Shown here piece after piece: positions 1 to 7,278 of a stretch of DNA of 19,349 nucleotides. Position 1 is the stretch's first letter. Each line of letters begins with the position of its first letter. Both the position numbers and the translations under genes were made by a program. The notes below the pieces were generated by a model. That model did not search any database. It had not been told where the DNA came from and saw only the letters and a list, made by a program, of their open reading frames with translations. This DNA comes from an uncultured Oscillospiraceae bacterium (lineage in GTDB: Bacteria > Bacillota > Clostridia > Oscillospirales > Ruminococcaceae). The DNA lies in the NCBI GenBank assembly GCA_910578755.1, contig CAJTSZ010000031.1:1-19349 (forward strand), given 5' to 3'.

Positions 1-220
1 AATGGTATAATTGGCCATGGGGCAGTGAGCAAAACGAACATTTTGCCCCGGCCATTTTTAAATATAATAACGGCTTTGTCGTTATTATACCATGAACACA
101 ACGTGTGAATGGTATAATTGGCCATGGGGCGGTGAGCAAAGCGAACAGTTCGCCCTGGCCATTGGAAATATAATAACCGCTTTGCGGTTATTATACCATG
201 AAGTGTATATTGAACACTTC
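1..220. repeat. Tandem pair of ~92-bp palindromic repeat units, period 107 bp
   Basis: Unit 1 spans about 2-93 and unit 2 about 109-199. Each is bounded by 10-bp inverted ends, ATGGTATAAT on the left and ATTATACCAT on the right. Inside each unit is a GC-rich hairpin (TGGCC...GGCCA enclosing GGGGC...GCCC) and then an AT-rich hairpin (63-72 with 80-89 in unit 1, 169-180 with 184-195 in unit 2). A small ACAC/GTGT inverted repeat follows each unit (96-106; 200-220). Several differences between the units are compensatory across the stems. No coding capacity is convincing. The units resemble small non-autonomous palindromic repeats (MITE/REP-like), but the family is not recognised. The array may continue upstream of the window. 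Confidence 0.8.
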
Positions 221-246
221 CAAGTTTTTACTATTGGGGCAGACTT

Positions 247-305
247 CCCACTTAGCAGCCTCGCCTGCGCTTGGCATTACCAGACTCCCAGGCTCTATCA
301 GTTAA
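247..305. repeat. Dispersed 59-nt intergenic repeat, copy A
   Basis: This segment aligns without gaps to 12086-12144, with 44 of 59 identical positions by hand count. The strongest blocks are GGCATTACCA, CAGGC and GTTAA. It lies between the tandem palindromes and the 3' end of zapA. It has no open frame worth calling, and its orientation and function are unknown. It is either a decayed mobile repeat or part of a structured RNA. Confidence 0.6.
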
Positions 306-323
306 GGCTTCTACAACACGGAA

Positions 324-347
324 AATATAATAACCGCCTTGGGTTAT
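324..347 (-). terminator. Terminator of zapA, overlapping its stop codon
   Basis: On the minus strand the stop codon lies inside a hairpin with arms AATAACC and GGTTATT, followed by ATATTTTC. The stem is the same AATAACC/GGTTATT stem found in the 3' hairpin of the tandem repeat units at 1-199. The terminator may therefore derive from a partial repeat copy. The T-tract is short, so strength is uncertain. Confidence 0.5.
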
Positions 348-724
348 TTTTTACCAATTTCCCCTGCAAAGGGCTCCTTGCCTACGGCTTGGCGCAGCAG
401 GTTTACTTCCCTTTTCAGCTTTTCTATTTCCCTTTTGTATTCATCCGCCTCTATGCGGGCGCGGGCAGCATCCTCCAGGTACTGGGTAAGCTGGCTGCGG
501 ATATTGTCTGTGTTTTTTTCGCTTTTTTTGTACAAATCCACATAGCCCAAAAGGATGATCATATAAGCGTCCGCCCTGGCGGCGGAGGGGTTTTTCTCCA
601 TAAAGGTTCTTACCTTTTCTTCAATTTCGGTGGCAAGTTCTTTTACATACTTTGGGTTTTCTGTAGAGGAGATAACATATTTCGCCCCGCAGATTTCAAT
701 TCTTACTTTATTGGTAATCTCCAT
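344..724 (-). CDS. zapA: Cell division protein ZapA
   Basis: This 126-residue protein matches Firmicutes ZapA in length and layout. ZapA is a cytoplasmic FtsZ-associated protein that cross-links and bundles FtsZ filaments at midcell, working as a dimer or tetramer. The N-terminal globular part (about residues 1-50) contains KVRIEICGAKYVISS and the ELATEIEEKV helix. The segment ADAYMIILLGYVDLY follows. A long charged coiled coil (about 65-118) then forms the dimerisation stalk. The ATG at 724 has a GGAG motif (734-737) 9 nt upstream, which supports this start. The gene stands alone here, and pheT or a U32 peptidase, common neighbours in Firmicutes, are not in the window. An open frame runs antisense over it, but it has no recognisable protein features. 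Confidence 0.9.
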   Translation of the reverse strand: MEITNKVRIEICGAKYVISSTENPKYVKELATEIEEKVRTFMEKNPSAARADAYMIILLGYVDLYKKSEKNTDNIRSQLTQYLEDAARARIEADEYKREIEKLKREVNLLRQAVGKEPFAGEIGKK

Positions 725-833
725 ACTATTTCACTCCGTTTAATTTACTGCGCTGTAAAACGCGGTTTCGCCTGCTTTTCAGCCTTGCCGCCATTTTGGC
801 AGGGCTATGCACAGCTCCGTGCAGTAATGGACA

Positions 834-842
834 ATTATACCA
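834..842 (-). promoter_or_regulatory. Candidate extended -10 promoter of zapA
   Basis: The minus strand reads TGGTATAAT, a perfect extended -10 (TGnTATAAT). Start of transcription would be near 827, about 100 nt before the zapA ATG. The -35 region (about 857-862) is poor, as is usual with an extended -10. The core resembles the ends of the tandem repeat units at the window start. Confidence 0.45.
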
Positions 843-1174
843 CTGCGCACTGTGCTTTATGGCATAATACTATTATAATAGAAGGCAGGGAATAAATCAA
901 AGGGGAGGGCCCTATTTCTGCGCAGTTTCAAGGCTTATTTTATTTTTTGTGGGCAATGCGGCAAAAAAATACTTGCCAAAACAAAAGGCAGGCCAGCCTT
1001 ATGCTGGCTTTTGCACATAAATACCGCTGGTAAAAAAACAATATTCTGCAATTTTCTTTTTTATTTCTTGCAGGTTTTTAGTCAAAAAAGATACTTAGCA
1101 CAAAATATTACTCCTCTTTTGCTTACTTTTTAACTAAATTTCCTACCTTCATACCGGTTGGCCCTGCATTTTAC

Positions 1175-1203
1175 TTGCCAATCCCTGCCTTTTAAAGTAT
1201 ACT
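1175..1203 (+). promoter_or_regulatory. Sigma-A type promoter of glgP
   Basis: A TTGCCA -35 at 1175-1180 and a TATACT -10 at 1198-1203 are separated by exactly 17 bp. Transcription would start near 1210, leaving a leader of about 140 nt before the glgP ATG. No catabolite-repression operator was recognised in the leader. Confidence 0.6.
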
Positions 1204-1350
1204 TAGAACAATGAAGTGCAATATGCGCTGTTTTTTAAGAGAGTGGTCCAGGGCCAGCCCTATGCTGCCCCTTATTACAAAGCCATTATTTTGCCCTGCC
1301 AGCTGGACAGCCGGCCCCCTTAAAATAAACAAAAAGCGGGAGGAATTGCT

Positions 1351-3747
1351 ATGATGTCATCCTGGAACAAAGAGTTTATAAAAAGCCGAATTTCAAAAGA
1401 ACTACAGCACATTGACCGCACCCCCAGTACCGCTTCCAACGAAGAATTTTACATGGCAACAGCAACCATTGTCCGTGAAATTTTAAAAGAAAAGCGCAGC
1501 CATTTTATGGCCAGCACCAAAGCCCAGGGCCACAAACAGGTGTACTACCTGTGCATGGAATTTTTGCTTGGGCGTTCCTTAAAAAATTCTATTTACAATT
1601 TAAAGTTAGACGACGTTTTTACCCAGGCCCTAAAGGAACTGGGCGTAAAGCTGGAAAGCTTGTATGAGCTGGAGCCGGACGCCGGCTTGGGCAACGGCGG
1701 CCTGGGCCGTTTGGCCGCCTGCTTTATGGACGCCCTTGCTTCCAAGGGGATTCCCGCTATGGGGTATTCCATTTTATATGAATTTGGTATTTTTAAACAG
1801 AAAATTGTGGACGGATGGCAAACAGAGCTGCCGGACAACTGGCTGCCTGGCGGCGAGGTTTGGCTGGAGCCCATGATGGACCACGCTGTTGACATACGCT
1901 TTGGCGGAGAGATTCAAGAATATTGGGACTATGGCTACCACCACATCCTCCACAAGGACTACACCATTGTAAAAGCTATCCCCTATGACATTATGGTTTC
2001 CGGCTTTGACACCAAGGGCGTCAGCGTACTGCGGCTGTGGACCGCCAAAAGCCCTATGTTTGATATGGAATCCTTTAACCGGGGAGATTACATCAACGCC
2101 CTAGGGCAAAACTCTATGGCCGAAATTATCAGTAAAATCCTCTACCCCAACGATAACCACCCGGCCGGCAAAAACCTGCGGCTGCGGCAGCAGTACTTCT
2201 TGGTTGCTGCTTCCATTCAGGATATTATCCGCCGCCATGTGGAAATTTACGGCAACCTGGAAAACTTTGCGGAAAAGAACGCTATCCACATCAACGATAC
2301 CCACCCCACCCTGGCTATTCCAGAGCTGATGCGCGTCCTTTTGGACGACTGCGGCTACACCTGGGACCGTGCCTGGGACGTTGTAACAAAAACCTTTGCC
2401 TACACCAACCACACCGTAATGAGCGAGGCTTTGGAGTGCTGGAACGAGGATATGCTCCGTTCCCTGCTGCCCCGTATTTACCAAATTATTAAGGAAATTG
2501 ACAACCGCTGGTGCTCCCAGCTGGAACAGCAGTACCACCTGCCTGGGTACACGGTTTCCAAAATGGCCATTATTCGGGACCACATTATCCACATGGCCAA
2601 CCTTTCCATTGTGGGTACCCACAGCATCAATGGTGTTTCCCAGCTTCACAGCGACATTTTAAGGGATGATTTGTTTAACGACTTTTATAAGGTTTCTCCG
2701 GAAAAATTTAACAATGTAACCAACGGTATTGCCTCCCGCCGGTGGCTGTACCAGGCTAACCCCCGCTTAACCGGCTTAATCACCCAGCTGATTGGGGATG
2801 GCTTCCTCCACGATATGCCCCAGCTGAAAAAGCTGCTGCCCTTCCAGGAGGATAAACAGGTACTGGAACAGCTGGCTAAAATAAAACAGGCCAACAAGGA
2901 GGATTTTGCCAAGTATATCCACAATAAAACAGGCCGGGTAATTGACCCTTCCTCTGTTTTTGACGTTCAGGTAAAGCGGCTTCATGAGTACAAGCGGCAG
3001 CTGCTTAACGCTTTGCACATTTTAACCCTGTACCACGAAATTAAAACCAACCCTAAGGCCAACATACCGCCAACCACTTTCCTGTTTGGGGCAAAAGCGG
3101 CCCCTGGCTACTACCTTGCCAAACAGATTATTAAATTTATTTGCAGCCTGCAAAAAATGATTGCAGCCGACCCCCAGGTTAAGGACATTTTAAACATTGT
3201 TTACCTGGAAAACTACTGCGTAACCACCTCTGAGCTGCTGATGCCGGCCAGCGATATTTCGGAACAGATTTCCCTGGCAGGAACAGAAGCCTCGGGCACA
3301 GGCAACATGAAGCTGATGCTCAACGGCGCTGTAACCCTTGGCACCTGGGATGGGGCCAATATTGAAATTGGCGAGGCTGTAGGGCCGGAAAATATTTTTG
3401 TTTTTGGTATGCGCACACCGGAAGTAGTGGCCCTGAAACAACGCGGTTACTACCCCAACGAAATTTACACCAGCCACCCTTCCCTGAATTGGGCTATTAA
3501 CCAGCTTGCCCAAAACATTGGGGGCGATTCCTTTGAACCCATTGCCGATGTTTTAAAATTCAAAGACCCCTACATGGTTTTGCAGGACTTTGACAGCTAC
3601 GACCAAACAAAGCGCGCCGCGCTGCTGACCTATGGCGATTTATACCGCTGGCAGAAAATGTCCCTGAACAATATTGCCCAGTCCGGCTTTTTCTGCGCCG
3701 ACCGCGCCATTGAGGAATACGCCGCAAAAATTTGGGGCATAAAATAA
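1351..3747 (+). CDS. glgP: Glycogen/starch/maltodextrin phosphorylase (GT35)
   Basis: This 798-residue cytoplasmic enzyme is of normal family length. It splits alpha-1,4-glucan ends with phosphate to release glucose-1-phosphate, using pyridoxal phosphate. The glycine-rich substrate segment GLGNGGLGRLAACF is at about residues 112-125. INDTHPTLAIPELMR is at about 314-328 and VKRLHEYKRQLLN at 541-553. The PLP site SGTGNMKLMLNGA contains the Schiff-base lysine, K654. All are intact. The ATG at 1351 follows GGAGG (1339-1343) with a 7-nt gap; a second ATG is adjacent. A GH13 glucan hydrolase lies 91 bp downstream on the same strand, so the two probably act together in storage-glucan breakdown. Glycogen versus maltodextrin preference cannot be read from the sequence. 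Confidence 0.96.
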   Translation: MMSSWNKEFIKSRISKELQHIDRTPSTASNEEFYMATATIVREILKEKRSHFMASTKAQGHKQVYYLCMEFLLGRSLKNSIYNLKLDDVFTQALKELGVKLESLYELEPDAGLGNGGLGRLAACFMDALASKGIPAMGYSILYEFGIFKQKIVDGWQTELPDNWLPGGEVWLEPMMDHAVDIRFGGEIQEYWDYGYHHILHKDYTIVKAIPYDIMVSGFDTKGVSVLRLWTAKSPMFDMESFNRGDYINALGQNSMAEIISKILYPNDNHPAGKNLRLRQQYFLVAASIQDIIRRHVEIYGNLENFAEKNAIHINDTHPTLAIPELMRVLLDDCGYTWDRAWDVVTKTFAYTNHTVMSEALECWNEDMLRSLLPRIYQIIKEIDNRWCSQLEQQYHLPGYTVSKMAIIRDHIIHMANLSIVGTHSINGVSQLHSDILRDDLFNDFYKVSPEKFNNVTNGIASRRWLYQANPRLTGLITQLIGDGFLHDMPQLKKLLPFQEDKQVLEQLAKIKQANKEDFAKYIHNKTGRVIDPSSVFDVQVKRLHEYKRQLLNALHILTLYHEIKTNPKANIPPTTFLFGAKAAPGYYLAKQIIKFICSLQKMIAADPQVKDILNIVYLENYCVTTSELLMPASDISEQISLAGTEASGTGNMKLMLNGAVTLGTWDGANIEIGEAVGPENIFVFGMRTPEVVALKQRGYYPNEIYTSHPSLNWAINQLAQNIGGDSFEPIADVLKFKDPYMVLQDFDSYDQTKRAALLTYGDLYRWQKMSLNNIAQSGFFCADRAIEEYAAKIWGIK

Positions 3748-3764
3748 CCAATGAAAACGTTGCC

Positions 3765-3801
3765 GGCCCCGGCAGCCCGTTACGGAAGGGCTGCCGGGGC
3801 C
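3765..3801 (+). terminator. Strong GC hairpin between glgP and the GH13 gene
   Basis: A perfect 14-bp stem (3765-3778 with 3788-3801) closes a 9-nt loop. It is followed only by AGCTTTAAACC, with no real T-run. It is more likely a partial terminator or an mRNA-stabilising hairpin that sets glgP above the next gene than a full stop. Confidence 0.55.
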
Positions 3802-3838
3802 AGCTTTAAACCATAGTATTCCCTGAAAGGAGGCGCCC

Positions 3839-5764
3839 ATGGACACCTGTATTTTTGACAGTAAGCTAACGGAATATAAATCCCCCTTTGGGGCTGTTCC
3901 CAGCAACAGCCCAGTAACCTTTCGCATAAAGCTGCCGAAAAATATTGCGCCTGAATTTGTTTGCCTTGTGCTTCATGCCGACGGCGAGGAGGACAAGGAA
4001 ATTCCTATGGAACTGGTGGAATACACAGCCAACGAAAACATTTACACCACTGTAATTGTACCTACAGAGCCCAAGCTGTACTTTTACAGCTTTTCCTTTT
4101 TGGCCGAGGGCCGGCGTTCCACCGTGCGGGCCGACCAATACAAAATTGGCCAAATTGACCGGCCGGACTGCTATGCCTGGCAGCTTACCATATATGACAG
4201 AAACATGCAGGCTCCCGCCTGTTTTGGCAGAGGGATTATTTACCAAATTTTCCCTGACCGCTTCTGCTGCTCCGGCCAGCCTAAAAGGGACATCCCCTAC
4301 GGCCGCCGCCTGCGGCAGGACTGGGGCAACCTGCCGGAATTTTTACCCAATGCCCAAGGGGAAATTACCAATTCCGACTACTTTGGCGGCGACCTAAGAG
4401 GAATAGAGGAACACTTGGACTATTTGGTGGACCTTGGGGTAACCTGCCTGTACCTGAACCCCATTTTTGAGGCTCATTCCAACCACCGGTACAACACGGC
4501 AGATTTTAGGAAAATAGACCCGCTGCTGGGTACGGAGGAAGACTTCATCAGCCTATGCCGCGCTGCCAAGGAACGGGGCATTGCCGTTGTTTTGGACGGT
4601 GTTTTTAACCATACCGGCAGCGACAGCATTTATTTTAACAAGGAAGGCCGCTACGGTGAAAATACCGGCGCCTACCGGGACCCCCAAAGCCCTTACCGCA
4701 GCTGGTACCACTTTATTAACTACCCCAACAGCTACGAAAGCTGGTGGGGCTTTAACACCCTGCCCAACGTGGAGGAGCTGAACCCCAATTACCTGAACTT
4801 TATTTGCGGGGAGGGGGATTCGGTGGTGGGCCACTGGCTAAAATTAGGCGCCAGCGGCTTCCGTTTGGATGTGGCAGATGAGCTGCCCGATGAGTTTATT
4901 GACCAGCTAACCCGGCGGGTAAAGGCAGATAACCCTAATTTTTGCGTTATTGGCGAGGTGTGGGAGGATGCTTCCAACAAAATTGCCTACAGCCGCCGCC
5001 GGCGTTACCTGCTGGGCAGCCAGTTGGACAGTGTAATGAACTACCCCTTCCGCAACTGTATTTTAAACTACATCCGCTATGGGGACAGCCGCCAGTTTTT
5101 AACCACTGTAAGCACCATTGTGGAAAACTACCCCACCCCTGCCCTAAACTGCGCCATGAACTCCCTTTCTACCCACGATACGGAAAGAGCCATTACCATG
5201 CTTATAGGGGAGCCCTTAAACGGCCGCGACCGCAGCTGGCAGGCGGAACACCATTACCTGTGTGCAGACCAGTACCACACCGGGCTGGAGCTGCTGAAGT
5301 TAGCCGCCGTTTTGCAGTATTTTCTGCCGGGTATTCCCAGCCTGTATTACGGGGACGAAGCGGGGTTAAGCGGCTACCGCGACCCCTTTAACCGCTGCTG
5401 CTACCCCTGGGGCTACGAAAACCATGAACTAATTAATTGGTTTGAAAACTTAGGCCAGCTCCGCCTTTCCCTCCCCTTTTTGCAGGAAAGCCGGTTTACC
5501 CCTTTGGTGGTTACAGAAAACATTTGCGCCTTTGTTCGCCGCGCTTCCGCCGAACAGCAAATTTTAGTGGCTGTAAACCGTTCCCAGCAGGGCTACTACC
5601 TGCCGGTGCCCAAAGAATTTGAAGACGCGGAGCCCATTGTCCTGTTTGGGGATTACCGCACCCGCCTGCTTTCCGGCCGCGGCGCCGTTATTTTGGTATG
5701 CAACCGCCAACCCAGCACTTCGCTGCGTGGCTCCACAAGAGGTTCACTTTCCAACCTAAGGTAG
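3839..5764 (+). CDS. GH13 alpha-glucan hydrolase, neopullulanase/cyclomaltodextrinase-like, cytoplasmic
   Basis: This 641-residue alpha-amylase-family enzyme should cleave alpha-1,4 (possibly alpha-1,6) bonds in maltodextrins. An N-terminal beta domain (about 1-125) precedes the barrel, which opens at about 130 with GIIYQIFPDRF. The conserved regions are LDGVFNHTG (D253, H258), GFRLDVADE with nucleophile D344, VIGEVWED with acid/base E373, and STHDTER with D447. There is no signal peptide, so it should act in the cytoplasm beside GlgP. AGGAGG sits 5 nt before the ATG. The last 18 residues (about 624-641) are Ser/Arg/Gly-rich and follow a normal family ending (GAVILVCNR). They look like read-through into the spacer. 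The exact subfamily is uncertain. Confidence 0.9.
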   Translation: MDTCIFDSKLTEYKSPFGAVPSNSPVTFRIKLPKNIAPEFVCLVLHADGEEDKEIPMELVEYTANENIYTTVIVPTEPKLYFYSFSFLAEGRRSTVRADQYKIGQIDRPDCYAWQLTIYDRNMQAPACFGRGIIYQIFPDRFCCSGQPKRDIPYGRRLRQDWGNLPEFLPNAQGEITNSDYFGGDLRGIEEHLDYLVDLGVTCLYLNPIFEAHSNHRYNTADFRKIDPLLGTEEDFISLCRAAKERGIAVVLDGVFNHTGSDSIYFNKEGRYGENTGAYRDPQSPYRSWYHFINYPNSYESWWGFNTLPNVEELNPNYLNFICGEGDSVVGHWLKLGASGFRLDVADELPDEFIDQLTRRVKADNPNFCVIGEVWEDASNKIAYSRRRRYLLGSQLDSVMNYPFRNCILNYIRYGDSRQFLTTVSTIVENYPTPALNCAMNSLSTHDTERAITMLIGEPLNGRDRSWQAEHHYLCADQYHTGLELLKLAAVLQYFLPGIPSLYYGDEAGLSGYRDPFNRCCYPWGYENHELINWFENLGQLRLSLPFLQESRFTPLVVTENICAFVRRASAEQQILVAVNRSQQGYYLPVPKEFEDAEPIVLFGDYRTRLLSGRGAVILVCNRQPSTSLRGSTRGSLSNLR

Positions 5765-5803
5765 GGGGCCAAAAGCCTTCTGCCTTGGGTTGGAGGCTTT
5801 TGG
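5751..5803 (+). other. Two interlocked, mutually exclusive inverted repeats over the GH13 stop codon
   Basis: Arm A (5751-5761) pairs with A' (5783-5793): 11 bp, one of them a G-U. Arm B (5769-5778) pairs with B' (5794-5803): 10 bp, perfect. The order is A-B-A'-B' and A' abuts B', so both stems cannot easily form together. The TAG stop (5762-5764) lies just after A. No T-run follows either stem. It could be an RNA switch, an attenuator relic or a decayed repeat. Confidence 0.55.
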
Positions 5804-5869
5804 AGGGGAAAAGTTCCCTCTCTGCCCCCCGCCAGGCAAGGCTGAAAACCCCAAAAAAGGAGAATAATT

Positions 5870-7126
5870 ATGAAACAAAAAAGCGCGGAAATCCTGTGCA
5901 TTGGTACAGAGCTGCTTATGGGCAACACTGTAAACACCAACGCCGCTTACTTAGGCCGGGAGCTGGCCCATTTGGGCGTTAACGTATACCGCCAGGAAGT
6001 TGTGGGCGATAACCCCCAGCGCCTGCGGGAAAGCCTGGAGCAGGCTTTTTCCCGGTGCGACATTGTCATTACTACCGGCGGCCTGGGCCCCACCTACGAC
6101 GACCTTTCCAAGGAAACCATTGCCGCCTATTTTGGCCGCAGCCTTGTGCTGGACCCGCCTTCTTTGGCGCGCATAGAGGAGCATTTCCGCCTGCTAAACC
6201 GGGAAATGACAGAAAATAACCGCAAACAGGCCATGATGCCCCAGGGCTGCACTATTTTCCCCAACCCCAACGGCACGGCTCCCGGCTGCGCCATTGAGCA
6301 GGACGGCAAGCTGGCCTTTATGCTGCCCGGCCCGCCCCGGGAAATGAAGCCCATGTTTGAGCATTATGTGGCCCCTTATTTAATGGAACAGAGCGACACA
6401 AAGCTGGTTTCCCGCATGATTCATTTGTTCGGCATTGGGGAATCGGCCTTGGAACATAAGCTCCACGATGTTATGGTGGCCAGCACAAACCCCACCCTGG
6501 CCCCCTATGCCAAATCCGGCGAGGTGATGCTGCGGGTAACTGCAAGGGTAACGCAGGGCGAGGACGGCGAAAGCTTGCTGGCCCCTATGCTTGAAACTGT
6601 GCGCCAGGCCGCCGGGGAATTTATTTACGGCATTGACATTGGCAGCCTGCAAAACGCCGCCGTGCAAAAGCTGCTGGAAAAGGGGCTCACTGTGGCCACT
6701 GCGGAAAGCTGCACCGGGGGCTATGTTTCCAAGCGGCTGACAGAGGTCAGCGGTTCTTCCCAGGTGCTGGGGTACGGCGTTTGCACCTATGCCAACCAGG
6801 CCAAGGAACAGCTTTTAGGGGTTTCCCACAGCACTTTGGAAACCTTTGGCGCCGTTTCTTCCCAAACAGCCAAGGAGATGGCCGATGGCGTCCGCCGCCT
6901 TTCCGGTGCGGATATTGGCATTTCTACCACCGGCATTGCCGGGCCCTTGGGCGGGACAGAGGAAAAGCCCGTTGGCCTTGTTTATGTTGGGGTGAGCAGC
7001 AAATATTACAACCATGTACTGGAGCTGCACATTAACCCCCGCGGCGATGACGCTAGGGAATATATCCGGTACATTGCATCCTCCCACGCGCTGCACCAGC
7101 TGTGGAAGGCTGCCAATATGGCATAA
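5870..7126 (+). CDS. cinA: CinA-like protein, nicotinamide-nucleotide amidase
   Basis: This 418-residue two-domain CinA has the family's usual length and domain order. The N-terminal COG1058/MoCF-like domain (about 1-170) carries TTGGLGPTYDDLSKE at 68-82. In characterised homologues this domain has ADP-ribose pyrophosphatase activity. The C-terminal PncC domain (about 258-415) carries AESCTGG with the candidate catalytic serine S280, and STTGIAGPLGGTEEKPVG. It deamidates NMN to nicotinate mononucleotide for NAD recycling. AAGGAG lies close upstream of the ATG at 5870. It sits 105 bp after the GH13 gene and may be co-transcribed. Its frequent partner recA is not adjacent, so a competence role cannot be inferred from context. 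Confidence 0.93.
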   Translation: MKQKSAEILCIGTELLMGNTVNTNAAYLGRELAHLGVNVYRQEVVGDNPQRLRESLEQAFSRCDIVITTGGLGPTYDDLSKETIAAYFGRSLVLDPPSLARIEEHFRLLNREMTENNRKQAMMPQGCTIFPNPNGTAPGCAIEQDGKLAFMLPGPPREMKPMFEHYVAPYLMEQSDTKLVSRMIHLFGIGESALEHKLHDVMVASTNPTLAPYAKSGEVMLRVTARVTQGEDGESLLAPMLETVRQAAGEFIYGIDIGSLQNAAVQKLLEKGLTVATAESCTGGYVSKRLTEVSGSSQVLGYGVCTYANQAKEQLLGVSHSTLETFGAVSSQTAKEMADGVRRLSGADIGISTTGIAGPLGGTEEKPVGLVYVGVSSKYYNHVLELHINPRGDDAREYIRYIASSHALHQLWKAANMA

Positions 7127-7129
7127 TAA

Positions 7130-7171
7130 AAGGAGGGGAAGCTTACTGTTTCCCCTCCTTAATAATTTTTT
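7130..7171 (+). terminator. Rho-independent terminator of cinA
   Basis: An 11-bp stem, AAGGAGGGGAA (7130-7140) with TTCCCCTCCTT (7150-7160), closes a 9-nt loop. AATAATTTTTT follows. It starts 4 bases after the cinA stop and closes the glgP-GH13-cinA block. Confidence 0.85.
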
Positions 7172-7192
7172 GGCGGGTGCCCTTGGCCCTTT

Positions 7193-7215
7193 TTGTGGGG
7201 CTGAAAGCCCCACAA
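7193..7215. other. Perfect hairpin between the convergent cinA and SLH genes
   Basis: A 10-bp perfect stem, TTGTGGGGCT with AGCCCCACAA, has a 3-nt GAA loop. It has no T-run on either side, so it is not a clear terminator. GGGTGC upstream and GCGCCC downstream could extend it. Function is unknown. Confidence 0.5.
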
Positions 7216-7243
7216 GCAGGCTTGGAAGCGCCCACATATTTTC

Positions 7244-7278
7244 AAAAAGAAAAAGGAAGGGAGGCCAACGCCTCCCTT
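7244..7278 (-). terminator. Terminator of the SLH-domain gene
   Basis: On the minus strand, a 9-bp stem, AAGGGAGGC with GCCTCCCTT (7257-7278), begins directly after the TAA stop. CCTTTTTCTTTTTG follows. It faces the cinA terminator across a short convergent spacer. Confidence 0.8.

Larger units (their letters stand above)
725..1350. other. Intergenic region between zapA and glgP
   Basis: This 626-bp spacer separates divergent genes. It holds the zapA promoter (834-842), AT-rich sequence, and a small hairpin at 992-1008 (GCCAGC/GCTGGC) followed by TTTT in the plus direction that serves no obvious gene. The glgP promoter is at 1175-1203, followed by a leader of about 140 nt. I see no convincing small gene, tRNA or riboswitch. 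Confidence 0.6.

Noticed and set aside
92..895. 267-codon plus-strand open frame
   Set aside because: It begins in the palindromic repeats and runs antisense through zapA. It has no ribosome binding site, and the translation is low-complexity aromatic-rich without family features.
992..1012. Terminator hairpin with TTTT upstream of glgP
   Set aside because: It is a short 6-bp stem with no plus-strand gene upstream, and it lies before the glgP promoter. Kept only as a note in the spacer entry.
2101..2649. 182-codon minus-strand frame inside glgP
   Set aside because: It is antisense to conserved phosphorylase motifs, with no ribosome binding site or recognisable product.
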